DNA from: DASQUK01 sp035641315
Lineage (GTDB): Bacteria; Actinomycetota; Acidimicrobiia; Acidimicrobiales; VFJN01
Length of the DNA stretch: 64,000 nucleotides
Assembly: GCA_035641315.1 (NCBI GenBank)
Contig: DASQUK010000244.1
Location: 1-64,000, forward strand
Reading direction: 5' to 3'
Shown: piece by piece, positions 17,436 to 25,031 of the stretch
How the letters are laid out: the number at the start of each line of letters is the position of its first letter
Position numbering within the stretch: position 1 is the stretch's first letter
Notes under the pieces: model-generated
What the model was told of the DNA's origin: nothing
Database searches by the model: none
Seen by the model: the letters and a program-made list of their open reading frames with translations, nothing else
Position numbers and translations under genes: made by a program

Positions 17436-17482
17436 ATTTCCCAAGCTGACAAATGCGAGTTCGATTTCCCGTCACCCGCTCT
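17436..17482 (+). repeat. Decayed partial copy of the tRNA-Gly 3-prime half
   Basis: Repeats the anticodon loop through acceptor of the tRNA at 17298-17368: TTCCCAAGCTGA, AATGCG, GTTCGAT and GTCACCCGCTCT recur with small insertions and one substitution. It lacks a 5-prime half, so it cannot be a functional tRNA. Such 3-prime duplications are typical of integration at tRNA genes or of a local duplication. Confidence 0.7.
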
Positions 17483-17526
17483 GCTGAGCCGCCGCTCGAG
17501 CACAGACAGCTGGCAGGCTGGGCTAC

Positions 17527-17871
17527 TCAGCTCACGCAGAACTCGTTGCCCTCGGGGTCCGCCATGACGGTCCAGGAGTGGCCCCACTCGTCGTGATCCT
17601 GGCCGCGGGTGGCACCGAGATCGACCAGGCGGGCGATCTCCGCCTCCCGGTCGTCGGTGGCCAGGTCGACGTGGACGCGGTTCTTCGTGACCTTCGCCTC
17701 GGGGACCTTGGCGAAGAACCAGTTGGGCGAGTCGTCGTCGGTGAGGCCGATCGAGGCGAAGAACTCACTGGCGTCCGGGTCGAGCGGGCGGCCGAGCGCC
17801 GCCGACCAGAACTCGGCCACCTTGAGGACGTCGTCGCAGTCGAACGTGACGTTGGCCAGTCGCAGGGTCAT
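17527..17871 (-). CDS. Glyoxalase-like VOC superfamily protein
   Basis: 114 residues with the paired beta-alpha-beta-beta-beta layout of the vicinal-oxygen-chelate fold: LANVTFDCDDVLKVAEFWSAALG at the start, NRVHVDLATDDREAEIARLVDLGAT in the middle and MADPEGNEFCV at the end. It is closest in style to the single-domain Glyoxalase_6 family found widely in actinobacteria. Substrate unknown. The ATG at 17871 begins the first strand; an upstream open frame carries no family sequence. Minus-strand neighbours are a membrane methyltransferase and a SnoaL-like protein. Confidence 0.82.
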   Translation of the reverse strand: MTLRLANVTFDCDDVLKVAEFWSAALGRPLDPDASEFFASIGLTDDDSPNWFFAKVPEAKVTKNRVHVDLATDDREAEIARLVDLGATRGQDHDEWGHSWTVMADPEGNEFCVS

Positions 17872-17911
17872 GGCTTCGGGAGTGTACGGGTCCACCACGA
17901 CGCGATCGCAG

Positions 17912-18439
17912 CTAGGCGAGCGGCCGCCAGGGGCGCAGGCGGGGCCGCCATGCCGGCACGGCGGAGCGGTAGTCGTCGTAGCGGGCGCCGAACTGTCGGG
18001 CCAGTGCCGGTTCTTCGTACCAGCGGACGAACGAGGCGACCACCAGCCACACCGCAGCGGCGTAGGCCACCAAGACCGGCCGCCCCAGCAGCAATGCCTG
18101 TCCCAGGATGACCGCCACGACGGCCACGTACATCGGGTTGCGGACGTGGCGGTAGAGGCCGCCGACCACGAGCTCCTCCGTGGGGGCGATCGGCGCCGGC
18201 GTTCCCCGGCCTTCCACCACGAAGCGAACGAATGCGGCGACCAGAACGGAGGCGCCCACGGCCACCACCGCCCCGCCGAGCCAGCGCAGCGGCGCCCACA
18301 GGGACGCACCCGTGCGCCAGCCGGTCAGCAACCACGGGACCGCGCCGGCGACGACCCCCGGCGCAACGGCGAGGAACACCGCCGTGCCGAGGGCCGCGTC
18401 TTGTGTGCGCATGCGCCGCCGGCGGGCCGAGCTCGCCAT
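17912..18439 (-). CDS. Isoprenylcysteine methyltransferase-like (ICMT/PEMT) membrane protein
   Basis: About 175 residues with four to five hydrophobic segments and the C-terminal signature of the ICMT/phospholipid-methyltransferase group: GGLYRHVRNPMYVAVV followed by RWYEEPALARQFGARYDDYR. These residues bind S-adenosylmethionine in the family. The bacterial substrate is unknown. The exact start is uncertain: ATG at 18439, a GTG at 18448 and an ATG at 18412 are all possible, and none has a clear ribosome-binding site. Confidence 0.78.
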   Translation of the reverse strand: MASSARRRRMRTQDAALGTAVFLAVAPGVVAGAVPWLLTGWRTGASLWAPLRWLGGAVVAVGASVLVAAFVRFVVEGRGTPAPIAPTEELVVGGLYRHVRNPMYVAVVAVILGQALLLGRPVLVAYAAAVWLVVASFVRWYEEPALARQFGARYDDYRSAVPAWRPRLRPWRPLA

Positions 18440-18465
18440 CCCGGGCACCGTAACGGCCTACCGCC

Positions 18466-18840
18466 CTACGCGGCCTGGTCGGCCGGAACGTCGCCGAAGA
18501 ACCCGGCCATGCCCTGCAGTCGGCCGTCGTCGGCGAGCACGCCGACGTCGGTACCGGTGAGGACCACCGTGCCATCGGGTGACGTGAACTCGAACGTGTA
18601 GCGCACAAGGTTGTGGTGCGAGTCGACGCCGCTGGTCCGGCGGAACGTGTGCCCCGGGTACTGGGCGATCACGCCCTGCGCCAGCTCGTCGAGCGCGGCG
18701 TGGCCCTGGACGTCGAACAGCGGATCGACGAAGCGACCGTCCTCCGTCCAGGCCTGTGCGATCAACTCGGCCCGCCGGGCCGCATCGGTCTGGGTGAGCG
18801 CCTCCAGGTAGGCGTCGACGGTGGCCGTGACATCGCTCAT
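18466..18840 (-). CDS. SnoaL-like/NTF2-fold protein
   Basis: 124 residues with the NTF2 cone fold pattern: VDAYLEALTQTDAARRAELIAQAW, WTEDGRFVDPLFDVQG, and a C-terminal sheet ending DGRLQGMAGFFGDVP. These proteins act as small isomerases, hydrolases or binding modules; the substrate cannot be read from sequence. The ATG is preceded by AAGGAGA at eight-base spacing. It is divergent from the MmyB-like regulator at 18961, a frequent arrangement in which such a regulator controls its neighbour. Confidence 0.82.
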   Translation of the reverse strand: MSDVTATVDAYLEALTQTDAARRAELIAQAWTEDGRFVDPLFDVQGHAALDELAQGVIAQYPGHTFRRTSGVDSHHNLVRYTFEFTSPDGTVVLTGTDVGVLADDGRLQGMAGFFGDVPADQAA

Positions 18841-18960
18841 GGAAGTGTCTCCTTGGTGTTGGTTGTGGGGGATGCCCCCGACACTGAGCCGATCACGGAC
18901 CCTGAGCGATTACCTGACACGTAAGGGCGCCCACGACCCGGCCCCCGTTACCGTCGAAGC

Positions 18961-19767
18961 ATGAGCGTCGCCTCCCCTCCGCGCACCGTCGGTGACCTCC
19001 TGCGCCAGTGGCGTCACCAGCGGCGCATGAGCCAGCTGGACCTCGCCGTCGACGCCGACGTGTCGGCTCGCCACCTGAGCTTCGTCGAGACCGGCCGGTC
19101 GCGCCCGAGCCGGGAGCTGGTGCTGCACCTGGCCGAGCACCTCGACGTGCCGCTCCGCGACCGCAACACGCTGCTCATGGCGGCCGGCTTCGCACCCACG
19201 TACCCCGAGACACCGCTCGACGCCGACGAGATGGCCCCCGTGCGTGACGCCCTTGACCGCATCCTCACCAGCCACCAGCCCTTCCCGGCCGTGGTCGTCG
19301 ACCGCCACTGGAACCTGGTAACCGCCAACCAGACCGCGCTCACGATCCTGTCCGACGGGGTCGATCCCGAGTTGCTCGGCCCGCGGGCCAACGCCCTGCG
19401 CGTGTGCCTGCACCCCGACGGGCTCGCGCCCCGGATCGTCAACCTCGCCCAGTACAGCGCCCACCTGATCGAACGCCTCGACCGCCTGGCCGCCGCGTCC
19501 GCCGACCCGGAGCTGCTGTCGCTGCGCGACGAGCTGCGCCGCTATCCCGGCGTCGCCGAGGGCCACCCCGGGGGCTCCGACACGGCGTCCCGGCTGTTCG
19601 TCCCACTCGTGCTGCGCGACCGCGACGGCAGCGGCGACGGCGACCTGACGTTCTTCAGCACCATCGCCACCTTCGGCACCGCCCACGACATCACGGTCGC
19701 CGAGCTGGCCATCGAGTCGTTCTTCCCGGCCGACGGGCACACGTCGGCGGTCCTGAACGGCCTCTGA
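18961..19767 (+). CDS. XRE-family regulator with MmyB-like ligand-binding domain
   Basis: Transcription regulator of 268 residues. The N-terminal helix-turn-helix spans about residues 10-65 (LLRQWRHQRRMSQLDLAVDADVS, SFVETGRSRPS). The rest is the MmyB-like PAS-type domain, marked by VVDRHWNLVTANQTALTIL and DPELLSLRDELRRYPGV, which binds fatty-acid-like ligands in characterised relatives. It probably regulates the divergent SnoaL-like gene and itself from the shared 120-base region, which contains the inverted repeat GGGGG-AT-GCCCCC near 18869. The regulated pathway is not evident. Confidence 0.87.
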   Translation: MSVASPPRTVGDLLRQWRHQRRMSQLDLAVDADVSARHLSFVETGRSRPSRELVLHLAEHLDVPLRDRNTLLMAAGFAPTYPETPLDADEMAPVRDALDRILTSHQPFPAVVVDRHWNLVTANQTALTILSDGVDPELLGPRANALRVCLHPDGLAPRIVNLAQYSAHLIERLDRLAAASADPELLSLRDELRRYPGVAEGHPGGSDTASRLFVPLVLRDRDGSGDGDLTFFSTIATFGTAHDITVAELAIESFFPADGHTSAVLNGL

Positions 19768-19853
19768 CCCCGCCCAGCGCTAATTCGTTCGCCAGAACGG
19801 AGACGCTCCGCCAGACTGGCCAGCATCTGACGAGGCGACCGAAGGGGGTGCCA

Positions 19854-19934
19854 ATGATGATCAGCATCCGCGAGCAGGGCTCGATTGCGACGCTGCTCGG
19901 CCGCGCCCTCCGCCCCGTCCACCTCGGCATCTGA
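19854..19934 (+). CDS. Possible 26-residue small protein
   Basis: A short frame beginning ATG-ATG with GAAGGGGGTG just upstream, encoding a peptide ending GRALRPVHLGI. No homology can be claimed. It could be a leader peptide for the structured segment that follows (19935-20056). It is kept only because of its strong ribosome-binding site and its position in an otherwise gene-free stretch. Confidence 0.3.
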   Translation: MMISIREQGSIATLLGRALRPVHLGI

Positions 19935-20056
19935 TCCGAGCGGACCACCGGGGTCCCCGACGGCCTGACCGAGCCGCCATTCCCGGGGCGACTGCGCCCC
20001 GCTGTCCCTCCGTTCGGCGCGGTTCGACGCCGCGCGCTTTCCCCGAGGTGATTCAC

Positions 20057-20212
20057 ATGATCCAGCACGAGTACGTGGCCACATTCATGGTCCACGACAA
20101 GCAGCGAGAGCTGCGCAAGCGGGCGCCACGACGCGTCCGGGCCCCGTCGTCCGAACGACGGTGGCTGCGTGCACCGCGCCACTCGCGCAGCAGCTCCAGC
20201 ACAGCACCGTAG
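20057..20212 (+). CDS. Possible 51-residue basic small protein
   Basis: Starts with ATG five bases after GAGGTGA, a near-ideal ribosome-binding site. The N-terminal half (MIQHEYVATFMVHDKQRELR) looks like a structured helix; the C-terminal half is Arg/Ser-rich. Small proteins with an xxRQRELRxxA-like helix are common in actinobacteria and usually unannotated, but I cannot name a family. It ends 72 bases before murA, and an inverted repeat (20217-20265) lies between them. Confidence 0.42.
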   Translation: MIQHEYVATFMVHDKQRELRKRAPRRVRAPSSERRWLRAPRHSRSSSSTAP

Positions 20213-20216
20213 GGGT

Positions 20217-20265
20217 GGGCCGGCCGACGCCCGTGACCGGACATGGTCCAGGGCCCGGCCGGCCC
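20217..20265. terminator. Inverted repeat between the small ORF and murA
   Basis: GGGCCGGCC at 20217-20225 pairs with GGCCGGCCC at 20257-20265. The 31-base loop contains an inner hairpin GGAC-ATG-GTCC. It is a terminator or attenuator candidate upstream of murA. Confidence 0.35.
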
Positions 20266-20284
20266 CCCGCTACCCTCGGCTCAC

Positions 20285-21604
20285 ATGGATCAGCCCGCCG
20301 CCGAGGCCTGGAGCATCCAACCCAACGGCCCCCTGGTCGGCGAGGTGCGGGTCAGCGGCTCGAAGAACGCCGTGACCAAGCACATGATCGCCGCCGTGCT
20401 GGGCACCGAGCCCAGCACGATCACCAACGCCCCCGAGGTCGGGGACGTGGGCATCACGGCCGACATCCTCACCTCGCTGGGGGTCGGCGTCGACATCGAG
20501 GGCGACCGGATCACGATCGAGCCGACCGCCACGCCCGACGCCAAGGTGCCGCTGGAGTTCAGCGGCCTCAACCGCATCCCCATCCTGTTGCTGGGACCGC
20601 TGCTCCACCGCAACCACGAGGCATTCGTCCCCCTGGTGGGCGGCGACCGGATCGGTCAACGCCCCGTCGACTTCCACATCGCCGCGCTCGAAGCGATGGG
20701 GGCCGAGGTCGACGTGACGCCCGACGGCATCGCCGCCCGCGCCGAGCGCCTGCGCGGCGCCCGGATCACCCTGCCCTATCCCAGCGTGGGCGCGACCGAG
20801 ACCGTCCTGCTGTCGGCGGTCCAGGCCGAGGGTCGCACCGTGCTGGTCAACGCCGCCGTCGAGCCCGAGGTCACCGAGCTGGCCCTGTTCCTCCAGCGCA
20901 TGGGCGCTCGCATCAGCTTCCGCCCCGATCGGCGCATCGTGATCGAGGGCGTCGACCGCCTACGGGGGGCGGCCACCCGCCTGCAGGGCGACCGCCTTGA
21001 GGCCTTCTCGTACCTGGTGGCGGGGCTCATGACCGGTGGACGGGTCCGGGTCGCCGGCTGCGCCCAGGACCGGCTGGTCACCGCCATCGACACGCTGCAG
21101 AGGATGGGTGCCAGCTTCGAGATCACCGACGAGTGGATCTCGGCCAGCGCCGACGGTCTCCGTACCGCCGCGGTGCAGACCGACACCCACCCCGGGTTCA
21201 TGACCGACTGGCAGCCGCCCCTCATCGTGCTGATGACCCAGGCCGAGGGCATGTCGGTGCTCCACGAGACGGTCTACGAGGACCGCCTGGTCTACGTCGA
21301 CGCCCTCACGCAGATGGGGTGCGAGATCGAGCTCTACGACACCTGCCTCGGCGGCCCCGCGTGCCGCTTCCACGACACCAACGCCCTGCACTCGGCCGTG
21401 GTGCGCGGCGTGTCGAAGCTCCACGGCGCCGAGGTCACCGTCCCCGACGTGCGGGCCGGCTTCTCCTCGGTGATCGCCGCCGCCGTCGCCGAGGGGCCGT
21501 CGTTGCTGCACGGCATCCAGCACCTGGAGCGGGGCTACAACCGACCCTTCGAGACGCTGGGATCGCTGGGTCTGCGCCTCGAGCGGGTGCCCGTCACCGA
21601 CTGA
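20285..21604 (+). CDS. murA: UDP-N-acetylglucosamine 1-carboxyvinyltransferase (MurA), Cys-to-Asp variant
   Basis: Transfers enolpyruvate from PEP to UDP-GlcNAc, the first committed step of peptidoglycan synthesis. 439 residues from the ATG at 20285, with GSKNA (25-29) and the two-domain EPSP-synthase-like fold throughout. The flexible catalytic loop reads GGDRIGQRPVDFH, with Asp121 where most bacteria have the fosfomycin-target Cys (Cys115 in E. coli). Mycobacterial MurA has the same substitution and is fosfomycin-resistant. A second upstream in-frame GTG exists but has no family sequence after it. A MurA-like paralogue remains possible, but no other copy is visible here. Confidence 0.9.
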   Translation: MDQPAAEAWSIQPNGPLVGEVRVSGSKNAVTKHMIAAVLGTEPSTITNAPEVGDVGITADILTSLGVGVDIEGDRITIEPTATPDAKVPLEFSGLNRIPILLLGPLLHRNHEAFVPLVGGDRIGQRPVDFHIAALEAMGAEVDVTPDGIAARAERLRGARITLPYPSVGATETVLLSAVQAEGRTVLVNAAVEPEVTELALFLQRMGARISFRPDRRIVIEGVDRLRGAATRLQGDRLEAFSYLVAGLMTGGRVRVAGCAQDRLVTAIDTLQRMGASFEITDEWISASADGLRTAAVQTDTHPGFMTDWQPPLIVLMTQAEGMSVLHETVYEDRLVYVDALTQMGCEIELYDTCLGGPACRFHDTNALHSAVVRGVSKLHGAEVTVPDVRAGFSSVIAAAVAEGPSLLHGIQHLERGYNRPFETLGSLGLRLERVPVTD

Positions 21605-21619
21605 CGGGAACAGGCAGCG

Positions 21620-21826
21620 TCAGCCCGACACCAGGCTGGCCAGCGCCCAGATGGCGGCGATGGTGCCCACCAGGATCATCACCACGCTGCGGGCCAAAGG
21701 CGCCTGGGCCAGCTCGCCCTCCCGGGGCTTGCTGGGGGGCCGCACCAGCGCCGTCAGGCTGCCGATCGCCATCGCACCGCCCAACGCCAGCACCAGCCAT
21801 GCCAACAGGTCCTCGCCCAGGAACAT
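21620..21826 (-). CDS. Small two-helix membrane protein of unknown function
   Basis: 68 residues from the ATG at 21826. Two hydrophobic stretches, LLAWLVLALGGAMAIGSLTALV and SVVMILVGTIAAIWALASLV, flank a polar loop PPSKPREGELAQAP. No family recognised. It is on the minus strand between murA and a site-2-protease-like gene and converges on murA with a 15-base gap. It could be co-transcribed with the protease gene, which ends 39 bases upstream of its start. Confidence 0.6.
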   Translation of the reverse strand: MFLGEDLLAWLVLALGGAMAIGSLTALVRPPSKPREGELAQAPLARSVVMILVGTIAAIWALASLVSG

Positions 21827-21865
21827 GGGATCAGAGCGTAGGGGCCGTCGGCACCGCAACCGCAG

Positions 21866-22438
21866 TCAGCGGGATCGCCGGGCGCGCAGGTTGCGCACGT
21901 GCTCGGTCACGCCGCCGAACGTGCGGGCACCGTCGGTCCCGGCGATCGGCAGCAGGTTGCCGACGAGCGCCAGCACGTTGAAGACCAGCACCATCTCGAC
22001 CAGGGCTGTGAGGTCCGCCTCCGATGGCAGCGTCGCCCGCATCGCCACGAGGACGAGCACCAGCCCGGCGCTGGCCGCAGGACCGGCCAACGCCACCGCG
22101 GCGCGATCCAGCGGGCGGTCGTCCCGCCCGAAATAGGCGGTCACGCCGGCCAGTCCGCCCAGGACGATCCACTCGACGCGGTAGCCGAGCTTGTGGGCGG
22201 CCACCGCGTGCGCGCCCTCGTGCACCAGCATCGAACCCATCATGGCGACGACGAACGCCGCCGGTCCGACCCGCCCCAGCCATCCGGGGCTCAGTCCCAG
22301 CAACCACACCGACAGCGCCAGCCAGGCCAGAAGGCCGACGCTCACCCGCAACCGCGGCCCGGCGATGCCGAACGTCCAGCGGGGTGGTGCGGCGCGCAGC
22401 CCGCCGGCGTCACCCCGCTCGATCGCCGGCGCTGCCAT
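21866..22438 (-). CDS. M50 (site-2 protease-like) membrane metalloprotease
   Basis: 190-residue integral membrane protease. The zinc-binding HExxH motif is present as VHEGAHAVAAHKLGY at about residues 72-86, with the second metal-ligand motif NLLPIAGTDG near 161-170 (family consensus NxxPxxxxDG). About four to five transmembrane helices are predicted, with no PDZ domain. This compact form resembles SpoIVFB-like or Rip3-like minimal peptidases. The substrate is unknown; anti-sigma factors are typical. Start chosen at ATG 22438; an ATG at 22483 would add 15 residues. Confidence 0.82.
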   Translation of the reverse strand: MAAPAIERGDAGGLRAAPPRWTFGIAGPRLRVSVGLLAWLALSVWLLGLSPGWLGRVGPAAFVVAMMGSMLVHEGAHAVAAHKLGYRVEWIVLGGLAGVTAYFGRDDRPLDRAAVALAGPAASAGLVLVLVAMRATLPSEADLTALVEMVLVFNVLALVGNLLPIAGTDGARTFGGVTEHVRNLRARRSR

Positions 22439-22523
22439 CCGTCCAGCCTGCCAGACGGGCGGGACCGGTGCCGGGCGGGCCATCCCCGTCGGATCCCGGC
22501 GATGCCGGATAGCGTCCCAGTCG

Positions 22524-23006
22524 ATGATGACGCCGACCATCGGCTGGCGGGAATGGGTCACGCTGCCCGACCTGGGTGTCGACGCCATCAAGGCCAAGGT
22601 CGACACCGGGGCACGGTCGTCGACCCTGCATGCCTGGGACGTCGACGTGGTGGACCGGCCCCACGCCGGCCCGGTCGTGCGCTTCGTCCTCCATCCCCGC
22701 CAGCGCGACCACTCGCACACGGTGGTGGCCGAGGCCCCGCTTGTGGGCTGGCGTGACGTGCGGTCGAGCAACGGCACGCTCGAACGCCGTCCCGTCATCT
22801 ACACGCCCGTGGTGATCGCCGGCCGCCGTGTCGATGTCGAGCTGACGCTCACGCGGCGCGACGAGATGGGCTTCCGAATGCTGATCGGCCGGCGGGCGCT
22901 TCGACGTCGATTCGTCGTCGACCCGGCGCGATCGTTCGCTGGCGGGGGGACTACAGTCGCCGCCTCGTCCCGCGCGCTCGCGGGGTGCGTTCCCGCCGCG
23001 CGCTGA
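22524..23006 (+). CDS. rimB: RimB-type retropepsin-like/ATP-dependent zinc protease family protein
   Basis: 160 residues of the PF05618 (Zn_protease, RimB) family. The core motif AKVDTGARSSTLHAW near residue 25 holds the catalytic-type Asp-Thr-Gly, and RDEMGFRMLIGRRALRRRFVVDP is the second signature. In Pseudomonas RimB cleaves the poly-glutamate tails added by RimK. It is followed by rimK and an aspartoacylase-like gene in the usual order. Start ATG at 22524; a second ATG follows directly. The last ~15 residues are low-complexity. Confidence 0.85.
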   Translation: MMTPTIGWREWVTLPDLGVDAIKAKVDTGARSSTLHAWDVDVVDRPHAGPVVRFVLHPRQRDHSHTVVAEAPLVGWRDVRSSNGTLERRPVIYTPVVIAGRRVDVELTLTRRDEMGFRMLIGRRALRRRFVVDPARSFAGGGTTVAASSRALAGCVPAAR

Positions 23007-23036
23007 CTACCGACCGGTCCATCGTCCGTTCTTGCC

Positions 23037-23942
23037 GTGAAGATCGCCATCTTGTCGCGCAACCCCAACCTGCACTCGACGGCCCGACTGCGGGCCGCCG
23101 CCGAGGCGCGCGACCACACCGTGCGGGTCATCGACTACCTGCGCTGCTACATGAACATCACGGCCCACCACCCCACCGTGATCGTGCAGGGCACCGAGCT
23201 GACCGACGTCGACGCAGTGATCCCCCGCATCGGCGCCTCCCACACCTTCTACGGCACCGCGGTGGTCCGGCAGTTCGAGATGATGGGCGTGTTCACCGCC
23301 AACGAGTCGCAGGCCATCAGCCGGGCGCGCGACAAGCTGCGAGCCCTGCAGCTGCTGGCCCGCAACGGCCTGGGGCTGCCGGTCACCGGCTTCGCCCACT
23401 CGACCAAGGACATCGACGGCCTGCTCGAGACCGTCGGCGGTCCGCCGATCGTGGTCAAGCTGACCGAGGGAACCCAGGGCATGGGTGTCGTGCTGGCCGA
23501 GACCCGCAAGGCCGCCGAGTCGGTGATCGCCGCCTTCCGCCAGCTCGACGCCAACATCCTGGTGCAGGAGTACATCAAGGAGGCCGGCGGCGCCGACATC
23601 CGGGCGTTCGTGGTCGGCGCCCGGGTGGTGGCTGCCATGCGGCGCCAGAGCGCGCCCGGCGAGTTCCGATCCAACCTGCACCGCGGTGGCAGCGCCGAGA
23701 AGATCCGGCTCACGCCCGAGGAGCGGTCGATGGCCGTGCGGGCCGCCCGTACCATGGGGCTCAACGTGTGCGGCGTCGACCTGGTCCGCTCGCGGCACGG
23801 GACCCTCGTGCTGGAGGTGAACAGCTCGCCGGGTCTCGAGGGGATCGAGGCCACGACCGGCGTGGACGTGGCGACCCGCGTCGTCGAATGGATCGAGAAG
23901 AGCCACGCCGCCCGGCCGAGGCGGTCACGGCGCACGGCGTGA
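23037..23942 (+). CDS. rimK: RimK family ATP-grasp amino-acid ligase
   Basis: Adds glutamate residues to a carboxyl group using ATP. The 301-residue protein has the N-terminal RimK domain (MKIAILSRNPNLHSTARL), the ATP-grasp core with VVKLTEGTQGMGVVLAE (phosphate loop), VQEYIKEAGGADIRAFVVG, and the metal-binding VLEVNSSPGLEGIE. The length matches E. coli RimK (300). It begins with GTG 30 bases after rimB. The classical substrate is the Glu-Glu tail of ribosomal protein S6, but the S6 encoded at 32498-32824 ends in LLEQAAS, so the target here is probably different. Confidence 0.93.
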   Translation: MKIAILSRNPNLHSTARLRAAAEARDHTVRVIDYLRCYMNITAHHPTVIVQGTELTDVDAVIPRIGASHTFYGTAVVRQFEMMGVFTANESQAISRARDKLRALQLLARNGLGLPVTGFAHSTKDIDGLLETVGGPPIVVKLTEGTQGMGVVLAETRKAAESVIAAFRQLDANILVQEYIKEAGGADIRAFVVGARVVAAMRRQSAPGEFRSNLHRGGSAEKIRLTPEERSMAVRAARTMGLNVCGVDLVRSRHGTLVLEVNSSPGLEGIEATTGVDVATRVVEWIEKSHAARPRRSRRTA

Positions 23943-23945
23943 CGA

Positions 23946-24965
23946 ATGCCCCGGAGCCGCCCCCCTGCCCCCCGCAACCGGCCCGTCGAGATCGCCGGAG
24001 TCACGGTGACGCCGGGACGGCGGCACCTCGTGGAGGTCCCGGTCGCCCGTCTACCGACTGCCACCCGCCTCAACCTGCCGATCATGGTGCTCAACGGGCA
24101 ACGGCCCGGTCCCCGGCTGTGGCTGTCGGCGGTGGTGCACGGCGACGAGCTCAACGGCCTGGAGATCGTCCGCCGGGTGCTCGAGGTGGTCCGGCCCCGC
24201 CAGCTCGCCGGCACGCTGCTGGCCGTGCCGGTCGTCAACGTGTTCGGGATGGTTACCGAGACCCGCTACCTGCCCGATCGCCGTGACCTCAACCGGTCCT
24301 TCCCCGGATCGGCCAACGGCTCCGTGGCGGCCCAGCTCGCCCACCTGTTCATGACCAACGTCGTGGCGGCCTGCGACATGGGCATCGATCTGCACACGGG
24401 CAGCGACCACCGGTTCAACCTGCCGCAGGTCCGCGGCGACCTCGAGGACCCCGCCACCCTGCGGCTGGCGCAGGCGTTCGGCGCTCCGGTCAGCGTGCAC
24501 TCGCCGTTGCGTGACGGGTCGCTGCGCGAGGCGGCGCGGCGTCGAGGGGTTCCGGTGGTGGTGTACGAGGGCGGCGAAGCCAGCCGGTTCAACGAGACCG
24601 CCATCAGCGCCGGGGTCGACGGCGTTCTGCGGGTGCTGGCCGACCTGGAGATGCGGACCGTCGACCCCGTGCCGCCCGGGGCGTCGACCACGGTCGTGCG
24701 GCACACCCACTGGCTGCGGGCCCGGCGCACGGGGATCCTGCGATCGACCGTTCGTGCCGGCCAGCGGGTCGACAAGGGCGACGTGCTGGGGATCATCGCC
24801 GACGCGGTCGGCGACTCACGGGCCACCATGAAGGCGCCGTTCGCGGCGGTGGTGATCGGCCACACCCAGTACCCGCTCGTCAACCGGGGCGACGCCCTGT
24901 GGCACCTGGCCGACCTCGACCCCGGCGCCAAGGGCACCGCCGCCCGCACGCCCCGCGGCCGCTGA
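23946..24965 (+). CDS. Succinylglutamate desuccinylase/aspartoacylase family zinc carboxypeptidase
   Basis: 339 residues of the AstE/AspA family. Zinc ligands are visible in VVHGDELNG (His and Glu of the HxxE motif, about 61-69) and DLHTGSDHRF (His near 140). The YEGGEASRFNE stretch near 210 supplies the catalytic glutamate. The C-terminal ~100 residues form the beta-barrel domain that includes a biotinyl-like HH-fold. It starts three bases after rimK. The rimB-rimK-astE trio occurs in many bacteria and is thought to trim or make glutamate-modified substrates. Confidence 0.9.
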   Translation: MPRSRPPAPRNRPVEIAGVTVTPGRRHLVEVPVARLPTATRLNLPIMVLNGQRPGPRLWLSAVVHGDELNGLEIVRRVLEVVRPRQLAGTLLAVPVVNVFGMVTETRYLPDRRDLNRSFPGSANGSVAAQLAHLFMTNVVAACDMGIDLHTGSDHRFNLPQVRGDLEDPATLRLAQAFGAPVSVHSPLRDGSLREAARRRGVPVVVYEGGEASRFNETAISAGVDGVLRVLADLEMRTVDPVPPGASTTVVRHTHWLRARRTGILRSTVRAGQRVDKGDVLGIIADAVGDSRATMKAPFAAVVIGHTQYPLVNRGDALWHLADLDPGAKGTAARTPRGR

Positions 24966-25031
24966 CCGGGGGCGCCCCCAGCCGAGGATGGGGAGTATCC
25001 GCGCCGCACGCACCGGCGGGGAGCCATTAGC

